64,000 nt of DNA from GCA-2689995 sp964529325 (GCA_964529325.1 CAZGWH010000006.1:1-64000), one strand, 5' to 3'. Numbered from the stretch's first letter, positions 34,449 to 44,294 are shown. Translations and numbers: made by a program. Notes: generated by a model not told the origin, from the sequence alone.

Positions 34449-35385
34449 TTACAGCCTCCTTTCTTGTTAATGATCTAAAGACATCTTCTAGGTTTGTTTT
34501 ATAAACACTCATTTCTAAGATTGACCATTTTGATTGAATTGCATATTTAAAGATGTCTTCTCTTGGGTCTAAATCAGATGCATATTCAATTTGAATAATA
34601 TGATTATCGCCATTGTCAGAAACCTCTTTTATTGAAATATTACCAAGCTGTGCAGAAAGGGATTCAATGCTTTCCATTGTACTATTTTTTGTTTCCAGAG
34701 TTAGGAATGTATTCCCTTTAATAGATGCCATTAATTCTTCATTTGTGCCATCTGCAACTATTTGACCTTGGTTTATTACAACAATGCGGTCAGCTGTTGC
34801 TTGTATCTCTTGAAGAATATGACTTGAAATAATAATTGTTTTATCTCGTCCAAGATTTCGAATTAATTCTCTAATTTCAACAATTTGGTTTGGATCTAAT
34901 CCATTTACAGGTTCATCTAAAATTAAAATTCTTGGGTCGTGAATAATAGCCATTGCCAATCCAACCCGCTGTTTATAACCTTTTGAACAAGCTGAAATTT
35001 TCTTATGAAGAATGCCATTTAACCCACATTGATCAATTACGCGGTCTAAAGCTTTATCGAATTTTCGCCCAACAATATCATAAATTCGTGCTGTAAATTG
35101 AAGCACATCATAAACAACCATTTCACCCCACAAAGGGTTTAGTTCGGGTAAATACCCAATTTGTTGTCTGATTTCAAGAGAGTTGTCTAAAATATTTAAA
35201 TCGTTAATATAAACATTTCCAGCTGTTGGGACAAGGTAGCCAGAGACCATTTTGAGAGTTGTTGATTTACCAGCTCCATTTGATCCTAAAAAGCCGAGGA
35301 TTTCGCCTTTATTTGCGGTGAAGTTGATTGATCTAACCGCTTTAACTTCACCATAATTTTTAACTAAGTTTTCGATTCGTACCAA
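34441..35385 (-). CDS. ABC transporter ATP-binding protein, GldA-like
   Basis: The 314-residue ATPase has Walker A GSNGAGKST, Q-loop LPELNPLWGEM, the signature in the degenerate form CSKGYKQRVGLA, Walker B ILILDEPVNGLDP and the H-loop SSHIL. The ~90-residue C-terminal extension is like that of GldA/CcmA-type ATPases. The start is TTG 35385, correctly spaced behind AAAGGAG; a nearby ATG (35389) is out of frame. It is the first gene of the operon, which encodes ATPase, permease, GldG-like and DUF4340 proteins. Confidence 0.93.
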   Translation of the reverse strand: MVRIENLVKNYGEVKAVRSINFTANKGEILGFLGSNGAGKSTTLKMVSGYLVPTAGNVYINDLNILDNSLEIRQQIGYLPELNPLWGEMVVYDVLQFTARIYDIVGRKFDKALDRVIDQCGLNGILHKKISACSKGYKQRVGLAMAIIHDPRILILDEPVNGLDPNQIVEIRELIRNLGRDKTIIISSHILQEIQATADRIVVINQGQIVADGTNEELMASIKGNTFLTLETKNSTMESIESLSAQLGNISIKEVSDNGDNHIIQIEYASDLDPREDIFKYAIQSKWSILEMSVYKTNLEDVFRSLTRKEAVNA

Positions 35386-35529
35386 GCATTTCTCCTTTCT
35401 TTTAAATTTTAATTTAGCTCGATGATATGGTTAAAATGGGAAAAAGTTCCATTAATTTCGGGGGCAAATATAAAACTTTTTATCAATATAATTAAAGGAA
35501 TGGGTAATTTGTTTGGAAAAATAGTTTCT

Positions 35530-36777
35530 TTATGAACTCATAGAGTCTAAAAACTCCCTGTTACTTTTTGTTCTATTTAATGCTTCTAATAAAAATTCAA
35601 CGGCTTTTATCGAGGACATATCTGCAAGAAGGTTTCGTAATATCCAGGTTCGAGATAAATCTTTTTTACTAATTAATTTATCATCTCGACGAGTTCCTGA
35701 TTTTAAAAGATCAATTGCAGGCCAAATTCGGCGATCACTTATTGAACGGTCTAAAACAAGTTCCATATTCCCCGTTCCTTTAAATTCTTCAAAAATCACT
35801 TCATCCATTCGGCTACCTGTATCTACTAATGCGGTTGCAATAATAGTCAAACTACCTTCGCCTTCAATATTTCGGGCTGCACCAAAAAACCGTTTTGGTT
35901 TGTGCAATGCTTTTGAATCAACACCTCCTGATAAAATTTTCCCACTATGAGGGATTACGGTATTGTGGGCTCTTGCAAGACGAGTAATTGAGTCTAATAA
36001 AATAACCACATCATCACCCGATTCTACCATTCTTTTAGCTTTTTCAATTACCATTTCAGATACATTTACATGTCTTTCTGGTGGTTCATCAAATGTAGAA
36101 GCAACAACTTCAGCATCAACACTTCTTTGTAATTCGGTAACTTCTTCAGGTCGCTCATCAATTAATAAAATAATTAATTTTGTATCGGGGTGATTTTCTG
36201 TTATTGAATTCGCAACTTTTTGCAAAAGCATCGTTTTACCGGTTTTTGGAGCGGCAACAATTAATCCTCTTTGTCCTTTACCTACGGGTGAAATTAAATC
36301 AATTACACGAGAAGAAAATTCTCGTGAGCGAGTTTCTAATTTCATCATTTCTTCTGGAAATAGAGGAGTTAAATTTTCAAAAGGAATATTCATTCGTATT
36401 TCATCAGGAGCTTTATCATTTACTGACTCAACTTTAAGAAGTGCAAAAAATCGCTCTTTATCTTTTGGGGGGCGAACTTGACCTGAAATAGTGTGCCCTG
36501 TTTTTAACTTAAACCGTTTAATTTGAGAGTGTGATACATAAATATCATCTGGGCTTGGTAGATAGCTATAATTATGAGATCGTAAAAAACCATAACCATC
36601 GGCAAGAATTTCCAATACTCCTGTTGCAAAAATATTACCTTTCTTTTTTGCCTGCTTTTCGAGAATATATTTTATTAGCTCATTTTTTCGTAATCCAGCA
36701 AAATCTAAAGCATCATTGGCTTCAGCAATTTTCCTTAAATCACGCATTGTTTTGCGTTGTAATTGTGCAATATTCAT
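35530..36777 (-). CDS. rho: Transcription termination factor Rho
   Basis: The 415-residue hexameric RNA helicase has an N-terminal helical domain (MRDLRKIAEANDALDFAGLRKNELIKYIL). The primary RNA-binding cold-shock fold has GVLEILADGYGFLRS. In the ATPase, Walker A is APKTGKT, the catalytic block is LLIDERPEEVTEL, the Walker B region is VVILLDSITRLARAHN, and the Q/R-loops are GGVDSKALHKPKRFFGAARN. The protein lacks the long N-terminal insertion found in some Bacteroidota. A TATAAT at 36856-36861 on the minus strand may be its -10 element, giving a leader of some 80 nt. Confidence 0.97.
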   Translation of the reverse strand: MNIAQLQRKTMRDLRKIAEANDALDFAGLRKNELIKYILEKQAKKKGNIFATGVLEILADGYGFLRSHNYSYLPSPDDIYVSHSQIKRFKLKTGHTISGQVRPPKDKERFFALLKVESVNDKAPDEIRMNIPFENLTPLFPEEMMKLETRSREFSSRVIDLISPVGKGQRGLIVAAPKTGKTMLLQKVANSITENHPDTKLIILLIDERPEEVTELQRSVDAEVVASTFDEPPERHVNVSEMVIEKAKRMVESGDDVVILLDSITRLARAHNTVIPHSGKILSGGVDSKALHKPKRFFGAARNIEGEGSLTIIATALVDTGSRMDEVIFEEFKGTGNMELVLDRSISDRRIWPAIDLLKSGTRRDDKLISKKDLSRTWILRNLLADMSSIKAVEFLLEALNRTKSNREFLDSMSS

Positions 36778-36893
36778 AATTTTCCTATTGAATACTTATT
36801 ATTTGTTTTGAAATTATGTGAAATAGAGTGAAAGGATCTATCATTTAGGGGAGCAATTATAGAAATGTCCCGTCTGTAAAAATTAGGACAATT

Positions 36894-38093
36894 TTATAAA
36901 TTATCAAAAGAGATATTAAATCTTTTTGAAATTAATTCTCCAAAATAATGTGTACCGACTATACAAAGGCAATCTTCAGGCATTAATTGCTTAATAAAAT
37001 GATCTAAAAAGGTAATAGTTAATTCATTTATTATTTTTAAATTGCTTTTTTTCCCAAGATTATTAAAAAGGTCTTTCGCTTTCATAAAGTTTTTAATTTT
37101 AATTTCTGCACATAAAATAGTATCAAATTGTTTTGTGAGCTGGTGAGAAATTGAAGAAATATTTTTTCGACCTTGAAGAGCTATTAAAAGATATTTTTGC
37201 CCCGTTATTTTTTCTCTAGAAAAAGTATTCAAAAAAGCAGAAATACCATTTGTATTATGACCAACATCAAATATTATTTTCGGTTTATCTGACAATATTT
37301 GATACCGCCCAAACCAATTTATAGATTCAATGGCCTCAGAAATATGTTCTTCATCGATATTAAATTGATCTAATTCTTCAATTATTTCTAGGGCTAAACC
37401 CATGTTTTCATTTTGATGGCTACCATGTAAAGCAATTGATAAATTTGAATGTGGTTCAGTAGTTTCTAATGGGCAGTTTATTTTTTGAGAAATATTTTTA
37501 AGAACAGAGATTACTTCAATATTTTGTTTTACTGTAAAACAGGGAATCTCTTTTTTCATTATCCCTGCTTTTTCATAAGCAATTTTTTCTAATGTGTCTC
37601 CTAAAATTTCTACATGATCTAAAGAAATTTTGGTAATTCCTGTTGCAATAGGTTCGCAAATTGTAACACTATCAAGCCTTCCCCCAAGTCCTGTTTCCAT
37701 AATTGCTATATCAACTTGTTTTTTGTTAAAAAACCAAAAAGCAATAGCGGTAAGTGTTTCAAAAAAGGAGGCATCTGTTCTAATTACGCCCCTACCAAAT
37801 TTGTGTAGAAAGTTGAATATATCTTGATCATTTATTGCAAACCCATTAATTCGGATTCGCTCATTTAATTTATTTAAATGGGGAGATGTAAATAACCCTG
37901 TTTTATAACCCGCTTTACGATAGATATTTTCTAAAATTGCACAGACAGATCCTTTTCCATTCGTCCCAGCTATTTGAATAACATTTAGTCCTTTTTGAGG
38001 ATTATTGCATTCAGACATTAATGCAATTGTTCGATCATGTCCCAATTTTATTTTTCCAGGGTTTAATGAATTTAGAAAATCATGTATATCCAT
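36894..38093 (-). CDS. folC: Bifunctional folylpolyglutamate/dihydrofolate synthase
   Basis: The 399-residue Mur-ligase-like enzyme adds glutamate to dihydropteroate or folate. Its P-loop is IAGTNGKGSVC, and other family blocks are YKTGLFTSPHLNKLNERIRING, FFETLTAIAFWFF, METGLGGRLDSV (binding Mg-ATP), ITKISLDHVEILGDTLEKIAYEKAGIMK and the C-terminal IFDVGHNTNGISAF. Length is typical. The ATG shares one base with the upstream murI stop. It is the last gene of the envelope operon before rho. Confidence 0.95.
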   Translation of the reverse strand: MDIHDFLNSLNPGKIKLGHDRTIALMSECNNPQKGLNVIQIAGTNGKGSVCAILENIYRKAGYKTGLFTSPHLNKLNERIRINGFAINDQDIFNFLHKFGRGVIRTDASFFETLTAIAFWFFNKKQVDIAIMETGLGGRLDSVTICEPIATGITKISLDHVEILGDTLEKIAYEKAGIMKKEIPCFTVKQNIEVISVLKNISQKINCPLETTEPHSNLSIALHGSHQNENMGLALEIIEELDQFNIDEEHISEAIESINWFGRYQILSDKPKIIFDVGHNTNGISAFLNTFSREKITGQKYLLIALQGRKNISSISHQLTKQFDTILCAEIKIKNFMKAKDLFNNLGKKSNLKIINELTITFLDHFIKQLMPEDCLCIVGTHYFGELISKRFNISFDNL

Positions 38094-38899
38094 TAGAAAT
38101 TACTGATATGTGAAATATTGTCAAGCTTTTTCCCTAAAAATCGACTTCCAAGTTCTTGAAATTTTTGAGGTAAATCAGTCACAAAGAACTGAGTTTCTCT
38201 TTTTTTACAATCTGAAGACAAATTATTATTAATTAAAAACTGTTTTATAACGGGAGTTAACGCATCACCAGATGTAATTAATTTCCTTTTTTCTCCTAAA
38301 AACCGTTGAATGTTATTTTTAATCATTGGATAATGAGTACACCCCAAAATAATTTGACTAAAGTTAATTTTTGTTATTTCAGCCAGATATAATTGAATAA
38401 TTTCATTGGTAATTTTCCCTGATAACAAACCCTCTTCTATAATTGGAACAAATAAAGGACATGCTTTTTCTATAATTGTTTTTTTACTATTAATTTCTGA
38501 AAATGTTTTTGAATATGCACAAGAATTAATTGTTGCTCTTGTTCCTAAAACAATTACGGTATCGGTTGCGTTAGATTCCTCCGCTTTCATTACTGCGGGT
38601 TCAATTACGCCAAACAAAGGTAAATGAAATTTAGTTTTTAGTGTTTTTAATGCAAGGGCTGAGCTTGTATTACACGCAATTACAATCATTTTAACATGAT
38701 GAGATTGTAAAAATTGGACAATTTGGTTAGAATATTGTATAACTGTTTTAGAGCTTTTATTTCCGTAGGGGACTCTAGCGGTATCTCCAAAATAAATAAA
38801 AGATTCATTTGGAAGGTTTTTTTCAAGCTCTTGTAAAACCGTTAATCCCCCAAGCCCACTATCAAAAATTCCAATTGGAGAATTTGAAAATTTATTCAT
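38093..38899 (-). CDS. murI: Glutamate racemase
   Basis: MurI supplies D-glutamate for peptidoglycan. The 268-residue enzyme shows the paired active-site blocks GIFDSGLGGLTVL, YFGDTARVPYGNKS, VIACNTSSALAL with catalytic Cys, and the second Cys in ILGCTHYPMI. Its start overlaps the amidase gene by 8 nt and its stop touches folC. It is the cytoplasmic counterpart to the periplasmic amidase in the same operon. Confidence 0.97.
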   Translation of the reverse strand: MNKFSNSPIGIFDSGLGGLTVLQELEKNLPNESFIYFGDTARVPYGNKSSKTVIQYSNQIVQFLQSHHVKMIVIACNTSSALALKTLKTKFHLPLFGVIEPAVMKAEESNATDTVIVLGTRATINSCAYSKTFSEINSKKTIIEKACPLFVPIIEEGLLSGKITNEIIQLYLAEITKINFSQIILGCTHYPMIKNNIQRFLGEKRKLITSGDALTPVIKQFLINNNLSSDCKKRETQFFVTDLPQKFQELGSRFLGKKLDNISHISNF

Positions 38900-40370
38900 T
38901 TATTATGGCGTTTTCATATTTATCTTTAAATTCAACTAAAGCATTAAATATTCCTTGAGCAATTTTTTTACGGTAACCTTTTTTATTAAAATTTTTCTCT
39001 TCTTTAGAATTGCTTAAAAACCCTGTTTCAATTAGTACATTTGGCATCGATGCTCCAACTAAAACTTGAAACCCAGCCTGTTTCACCCCTCTGTTATTTG
39101 CGCCTATTGCACTTTCTAATTCTTTTTGAATAACACTTGCAAAAAATTCACTTTCTTTTATATATACATTTTGAGCCATTGTTGCTAAGATTAAACTTTC
39201 TGAAGAGAAGTCACGATATGAATGGTTTTTTTCTTCAAGTGTAATTACAGAGTTTTCCCGCTGAGCGACATCAATTGCGTCTTTTGATTTCCCTGTTCGA
39301 AGTAAATAGGTTTCAAAACCTCTAACACTATGGTTAGAGGTTGAATTTGCATGGATACTTATAAAGACCTTACCTCCAGATTCATTTGCAATCTTTGTTC
39401 GTTTCCATAGAGGAATGAAAACATCAGTCGTGCGGGTGTAAATTACCTTAATTCCCATTTCTTTTTCAATTAACTTTCCAAGCCTCATTGAAATATCAAG
39501 AACAATATCTTTTTCTTTTGTTCCTTTTTGCCCCATTGTACCAGGGTCTTTGCCGCCATGTCCAGGATCAATAACAATTGTATCTAATAGCCATTTTTTT
39601 CTAATTTCTTTAATGCGTTCTGCATTTTCTGAATGATCAACTCTAATAATTATTAATAAATCATTGGTTGTTTCATCAATACGAATATCTACATCATCAA
39701 CCGCTTGTTTTAATTGAAACGATAATTGTGCATTTTCAGCCAATTGAGTTGCTCTAATCTTTTTAATTGGACCCATTATTTTAGAATTTTCAATGACTTT
39801 TGAATTAATTCGCCCTCCTGGAATTGTAAGGCTTAACCATTCTCCTGGTTTCTTTACAAGTGTAGAAGAAATGGAATTTAAATTAAAAGCTCCAATATTA
39901 TGAACTCTAATTGAACAACCATTTGTTTTTTGATTAAAAGCAAGCTTTGTAATATTATATCTTATTAATTCCATTGAAACAATATCTATTGCTGGATCAA
40001 GAGAAGAATTAACTAAACCAAATTGTTCTAAAACTCTAAAAAAACCATGATATGGAATAAAAAAATCATCATTTTTAAATTCCACCCATAATGGCATATG
40101 GTATAATTCATTGTTAATTCTGAAATATGAGCCACCATTATTAAGATTAATTTTAGCACCTAAAAAATCAATATATAGGGATTCAAATTCATTTAATGTT
40201 GAAGATATACCGGGCAAGGGTGTTAAGTCTGCAACTTTAATATATGGATTACCGTTTATTCGAAAAACAGGCAGAGTAATGTTTTTAATAATTGCCGATT
40301 CTCCAAATAGAATGGTTAGTTGGAAAATCAATACAAAAATAAATTTAAATGTATTAAAATAGTGTTTCAT
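38892..40370 (-). CDS. N-acetylmuramoyl-L-alanine amidase (Amidase_3, AmiC-like)
   Basis: The 492-residue exported hydrolase has a signal peptide (FKFIFVLIFQLTILFGES). A region with copper-amine-oxidase-like/AMIN-type strands covers about residues 30-250, with the zinc amidase domain at about 265-480. The catalytic domain shows DTIVIDPGHGGKDPGTMG (first zinc His), the following KEKDIVLDIS Glu, FISIHANSTSNHSVRGFETY (second zinc His) and VLIETGFLSNSKEE (catalytic Glu). It cleaves the amide between MurNAc and the stem peptide during cell separation. The upstream ftsB/divIC gene in the same operon fits a division role. Confidence 0.93.
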   Translation of the reverse strand: MKHYFNTFKFIFVLIFQLTILFGESAIIKNITLPVFRINGNPYIKVADLTPLPGISSTLNEFESLYIDFLGAKINLNNGGSYFRINNELYHMPLWVEFKNDDFFIPYHGFFRVLEQFGLVNSSLDPAIDIVSMELIRYNITKLAFNQKTNGCSIRVHNIGAFNLNSISSTLVKKPGEWLSLTIPGGRINSKVIENSKIMGPIKKIRATQLAENAQLSFQLKQAVDDVDIRIDETTNDLLIIIRVDHSENAERIKEIRKKWLLDTIVIDPGHGGKDPGTMGQKGTKEKDIVLDISMRLGKLIEKEMGIKVIYTRTTDVFIPLWKRTKIANESGGKVFISIHANSTSNHSVRGFETYLLRTGKSKDAIDVAQRENSVITLEEKNHSYRDFSSESLILATMAQNVYIKESEFFASVIQKELESAIGANNRGVKQAGFQVLVGASMPNVLIETGFLSNSKEEKNFNKKGYRKKIAQGIFNALVEFKDKYENAIINE

Positions 40371-40399
40371 AATAGGTCAAAATTTATTCTTTTATTAGG

Positions 40400-41824
40400 T
40401 CAGTATCCAATATTCAACTGCAATCCAAATTCAGTTTTTATTTCTTCCCCATTTTTCTTTTCAATACTTATTCTAAAGTGTAATTTTGATTCATTTGAAA
40501 TAATAAAAGTAAATACAGAAAATAAAGAAATTCCATTACCATTGTGTGATTTTAACCTAAATTCACCAGGTAGTCCCGGTTCATAATCATATGTTCTTAG
40601 CGACCAATTAGGTACATTATATTTTGTTGCACCTAAATTTATATTTAAAACAGAAAAATTAATGTTTTTTTTTCGAATGGAATAACTATAAGAAAAGCGT
40701 TGATTTTTATTATTTATTAATTGAATTGCTTGAAATTTTAATATCAAATCATTATTAAACTTTGAAAATGTACCCAAACGATTCATTCTAATATTACTAT
40801 TTTCATTAAAAAATAATTCATTTTCAATGTACTCTTGCTCTTCATTGAATAATCGTTGCTCCCAGTCAATTCCAATATTATTAGGATAATTCTTTGTAAT
40901 TAAATAAAAATAGAACCGAGAAAGTGCACGCTTTTCATTGTGTTCTATAAACTTAATAGGTTTATAAATTTCAATACCAATAGAATATTTTATATATTTT
41001 AATTTTCTTGTTAAAGAAGAAATGATTCCAATTTCACCCATTTCTGTATTTAATCGATGAAAGTGTTTTCCTTTAAATGAAATAAAATTAGGTTGATAAT
41101 ATCGATAATGAAAAAACAAATCAAGCAATTGTCCCTTTTTTAAAAGAGATAAAACAACAGATTGATTTAACACTTCAGAATTAATATCAAAAGAATTGTT
41201 TTTAAATTGCGTATTTATTGCAATTTTATTAATGAATATTGGTTTAATAATATTTATAATTAATGGTGAGAAATTACTTTTAAGAAAAAAATAATTTTTA
41301 TTTAAATTATCATCACTAAGTAAATAACTATTTATATTTTTATAATTTATTCCAATTAATATTGCATTTGTTTCTTTTGATATAACGGATGATAAATTTG
41401 ATTTAAATCCCCAATTGTTTTTTGCAAGCTGATTTACTGACTCAACTTGAAATGAAGAACCATATTCAGAACCAAAAGATAATCCCTTTCCTGTATTAAT
41501 TTTATATGAGCCAATTTGTAAAAAGAATAATGAATAATTCAATTTAAAAAAATATCGCTCAATTACAGGAGGTGATTGATCAATATAATCTCCAATTCTT
41601 ATTCCATAAGATGTTTCATTGTTTTCTCTAAAATATCGAGTATAAAATTTATTGGCTGAATTTGATGAAATATAATTTGAGTAAATTTTTAATTTTCCAG
41701 TTTGGAATTGGTTATCCCAAAGTATTTCACTTTCATGACGAAATTCTTCAGTTGGAAAAATTATTTCGGAAATTCCAAAAGAAGAAATTAAAATAATTAA
41801 TACTATATTAGTAGATAATTTCAA
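40400..41824 (-). CDS. Predicted outer-membrane beta-barrel protein, unknown function
   Basis: The 474-residue protein has a signal peptide (IVLIILISSFGISE), no internal transmembrane helices, and long runs of alternating hydrophobic/polar residues rich in aromatic and Asn residues. It ends with an aromatic residue (QLNIGY), like outer-membrane barrels. The segment LQIGSYKINTGKGLSFGSEYGSS resembles a motif of barrel proteins in Bacteroidota that are often fused to helix-hairpin-helix domains, but no such domain is present here. It overlaps the preceding barrel gene by 17 nt. Precise function not recognised. Confidence 0.65.
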   Translation of the reverse strand: MKLSTNIVLIILISSFGISEIIFPTEEFRHESEILWDNQFQTGKLKIYSNYISSNSANKFYTRYFRENNETSYGIRIGDYIDQSPPVIERYFFKLNYSLFFLQIGSYKINTGKGLSFGSEYGSSFQVESVNQLAKNNWGFKSNLSSVISKETNAILIGINYKNINSYLLSDDNLNKNYFFLKSNFSPLIINIIKPIFINKIAINTQFKNNSFDINSEVLNQSVVLSLLKKGQLLDLFFHYRYYQPNFISFKGKHFHRLNTEMGEIGIISSLTRKLKYIKYSIGIEIYKPIKFIEHNEKRALSRFYFYLITKNYPNNIGIDWEQRLFNEEQEYIENELFFNENSNIRMNRLGTFSKFNNDLILKFQAIQLINNKNQRFSYSYSIRKKNINFSVLNINLGATKYNVPNWSLRTYDYEPGLPGEFRLKSHNGNGISLFSVFTFIISNESKLHFRISIEKKNGEEIKTEFGLQLNIGY

Positions 41825-42557
41825 AGCCTATAATTTTTGAGACCCCTAAAGTTGGATGAATAATATTTTCAAAAAACATAGAAAAATGTTTTGTCTTAAT
41901 GCGTGAAGAAAATTTCAAACTTTGTGTATATGTTTCATATCCTGCACCGACTTGAAAGATTTTTAAGATTGTCCAATCAATTGAAAATAAATTCAAACTA
42001 TAGCGTCCATCTAATCGATGTAATTGATAATTAATTTGTAAAGATGGAAACACCTTGTCATGAATTACAAATATTATATTACTTGATATATCATCATGGA
42101 TAATACTTGCTGTATTTTTTAAAATATTTTGAAATAAAACAGCGGATTTTAAATTTGGTTTTAAGTGAAAGGAAAGGCCTATATCTGCTGTAATTAAATT
42201 TGCAGAACCATAATTTTTTAAAAGAATTTGGTAATAATTAATTCCAACAATAGACCTATATAGAAATTTTGGAGGCGTTTTATAATGGAAAGAAATTTGA
42301 TTTTCAGAATATATGGGGTCCCCTAATTTATTTGAATTTATTAGGAATGAATGTTTTTTTAAATCTAATTCAGCGATTATATAATTAGAATTCAGTGAAT
42401 TAAAATTAAATGGAGTAAAAGTAAACCCTGTTATTTTGATTGAATTATTATAGGCCGTTAAATTTTCAATTTTAGGATTAAATGGAATTGGTTCAAACGC
42501 AGCCTGTATAACAGAGTTTATTACTCCTAAAACTAGGGTAATAAGGACATTTTTCAT
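41808..42557 (-). CDS. Predicted outer-membrane protein, PorV/PorQ-like beta-barrel
   Basis: The 249-residue exported protein starts with a signal peptide (VLITLVLGVINSVIQAA). It then consists of alternating strands, with ITADIGLSFHLKPNLKSAVLFQN and QVGAGYETYTQSLKFSSRIKTKHFSMFF, reminiscent of the FadL-like PorQ/UPF0164 barrels of the FCB group. It ends in IGFEIIY with terminal aromatic Tyr. The assignment is by pattern, not by a firm family signature. It lies between ftsB and the second barrel gene with short or negative spacing, so the pair is co-expressed. Confidence 0.55.
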   Translation of the reverse strand: MKNVLITLVLGVINSVIQAAFEPIPFNPKIENLTAYNNSIKITGFTFTPFNFNSLNSNYIIAELDLKKHSFLINSNKLGDPIYSENQISFHYKTPPKFLYRSIVGINYYQILLKNYGSANLITADIGLSFHLKPNLKSAVLFQNILKNTASIIHDDISSNIIFVIHDKVFPSLQINYQLHRLDGRYSLNLFSIDWTILKIFQVGAGYETYTQSLKFSSRIKTKHFSMFFENIIHPTLGVSKIIGFEIIY

Positions 42558-42572
42558 CTATTTTTACGTTTT

Positions 42573-42887
42573 TTATTTTATAGTTCGTTCGTCTCGTACT
42601 CTATAAACTTTCTCTCCCTTTTTAACCATTCTAAATCGTTTTCGAGCAATATTCTCAATATATTCATAATCATATTTTAGTCTGTTTGAATTTTCAGTTT
42701 GCTCTATTATTTCTAATTCTAACTTTTGAATTTCTGCTATAAGCTCATTGCGTTTAGATTTTAATTCAAACATTTTTACTAGCCCTAAATCATTAAAAAC
42801 TAAATGAATTATAAAAAACAATAATACCGATGACCATATCAATAGTGACCAATTAGTACCATTTATATTTTTCATTTTTCGAGCCAT
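42573..42887 (-). CDS. Septum formation initiator FtsB/DivIC family
   Basis: The 104-residue bitopic protein has a single transmembrane helix (NWSLLIWSSVLLFFIIHLVF). A coiled coil follows (FELKSKRNELIAEIQKLELEIIEQTENSNRLK), then the conserved YIENIARKRFRMVKKGEKVYRV, typical of FtsB/DivIC. These proteins form the FtsQLB divisome core. The position directly after eno is the classic eno-ftsB linkage; the ATG overlaps the eno TAA by one base. Confidence 0.92.
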   Translation of the reverse strand: MARKMKNINGTNWSLLIWSSVLLFFIIHLVFNDLGLVKMFELKSKRNELIAEIQKLELEIIEQTENSNRLKYDYEYIENIARKRFRMVKKGEKVYRVRDERTIK

Positions 42888-44179
42888 TATTTATTAAATC
42901 CCAAGCTTTCCATGGTTGCAAATATAGCACGGTTGCCTAGTTTTTCTTCAATTCTTAATAATTGATTATATTTTGCAATTCTATCTGTTCTAGAAAGAGA
43001 GCCTGTTTTTATTTGTCCAACTCCAGTACCTACCGCTAAATCAGCAATTGTTGTATCTTCAGTTTCCCCAGAACGATGAGAAATAACAGATCCATAATTT
43101 GCGTTTTTAGCTATTCTAATTGTTTCTAATGTTTCAGTTAGTGTACCAATTTGGTTCAATTTTATAAGAATAGCATTCATAGAATTATTATCAATGGCTT
43201 TATTGAGTTTTTTTGGATTAGTAACTGTTAGGTCGTCTCCTACAATTTGAACATTATTACCAATTTTTTTTGTTAATTCTGCCCAACCATTCCAGTCATT
43301 TTCATCTAATCCATCTTCAATTGATATAATCGGATATTTTTTTGAAAGCCCAACTAAATAATCAATCATTTCAATTGAATTATATGCTTCTCCGTCAGAC
43401 TCAAGATGATATTTTTTTGTATCAGGGTTATATAATTCACTTGCGGCAACATCTAAAGATAAAAACACATCTTTTTCCATTTGGTATCCAGCTTGTTTTA
43501 CAGCTTTAATTATCACTTCAATAGCTTCTTCATTAGATTTTAAATCTGGTGCAAACCCACCCTCATCTCCCACGGCAGTATTCAAACCTTTAGACTTAAG
43601 AACCGATTTTAAATTATGAAAAATTTCATTTCCTATTTGTAAGCTATGAGAAAATGAATTTGCTCCTAAAGGGTAAATCATAAATTCCTGTATATCAACT
43701 TTATTATCTGCATGTTGTCCGCCATTAATAATATTCATCATTGGAACAGGTAATAGAAATTCACTTTCGAATAATTGTGAAATATATTCAAATAAACATT
43801 GGTTGTTGAAATTAGCATTAGCATGTGCACATGCTAAAGAAACTCCTAAAATTGCATTTGCTCCCAGGTTAGATTTATTTTCAGTGCCATCTAAGTCTAT
43901 CATTTTTTGATCAATTTCTTCTTGGCTTGAAGCATCTAATCCTAATAATTGAGGGGCAATTATATTGTGGATATTGTCAACGGCAGATTGCACCCCCTTA
44001 CCCATAAAATTATTACCTCCATCGCGGAGCTCGTGTGCTTCATATTCACCTGTAGATGCCCCACTAGGAACTGCAAACCGACCAATTGTATTATTCTTCA
44101 ATATCACATCAACCTCAACCGTTGGGTTTCCTCGAGAATCAAGGATTTGTCGTGCTATAACTTTATTTATTGTACTCAT
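42887..44179 (-). CDS. eno: Enolase
   Basis: The glycolytic enzyme converts 2-phosphoglycerate to phosphoenolpyruvate. From ATG 44179 (after AAAGGA) the product has 430 residues and starts INKVIARQILDSRGNPTVEVDV, the standard enolase opening. Other blocks are GVQSAVDNIH, GANAILGVSLACA, PVPMMNIINGGQHADN, VGDEGGFAPDL, ISIEDGLDENDW, QIVGDDLTVTN, LIKLNQIGT and SHRSGETED, with catalytic Lys/Glu and Mg ligands intact. An in-frame upstream ATG (44356) adds a hydrophobic segment not found in enolases and is not used here. It is the first gene of the envelope operon. Confidence 0.97.
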   Translation of the reverse strand: MSTINKVIARQILDSRGNPTVEVDVILKNNTIGRFAVPSGASTGEYEAHELRDGGNNFMGKGVQSAVDNIHNIIAPQLLGLDASSQEEIDQKMIDLDGTENKSNLGANAILGVSLACAHANANFNNQCLFEYISQLFESEFLLPVPMMNIINGGQHADNKVDIQEFMIYPLGANSFSHSLQIGNEIFHNLKSVLKSKGLNTAVGDEGGFAPDLKSNEEAIEVIIKAVKQAGYQMEKDVFLSLDVAASELYNPDTKKYHLESDGEAYNSIEMIDYLVGLSKKYPIISIEDGLDENDWNGWAELTKKIGNNVQIVGDDLTVTNPKKLNKAIDNNSMNAILIKLNQIGTLTETLETIRIAKNANYGSVISHRSGETEDTTIADLAVGTGVGQIKTGSLSRTDRIAKYNQLLRIEEKLGNRAIFATMESLGFNK

Positions 44180-44294
44180 AATAAAAATTCCTTTTAAATT
44201 TTTGGTTTGATAAATAATAAAAAAAATTGGAACATTATCATTCATTATCAAATTGGAAACAGGGTAATTTACAAACAGGCGAACCACAGAATAA

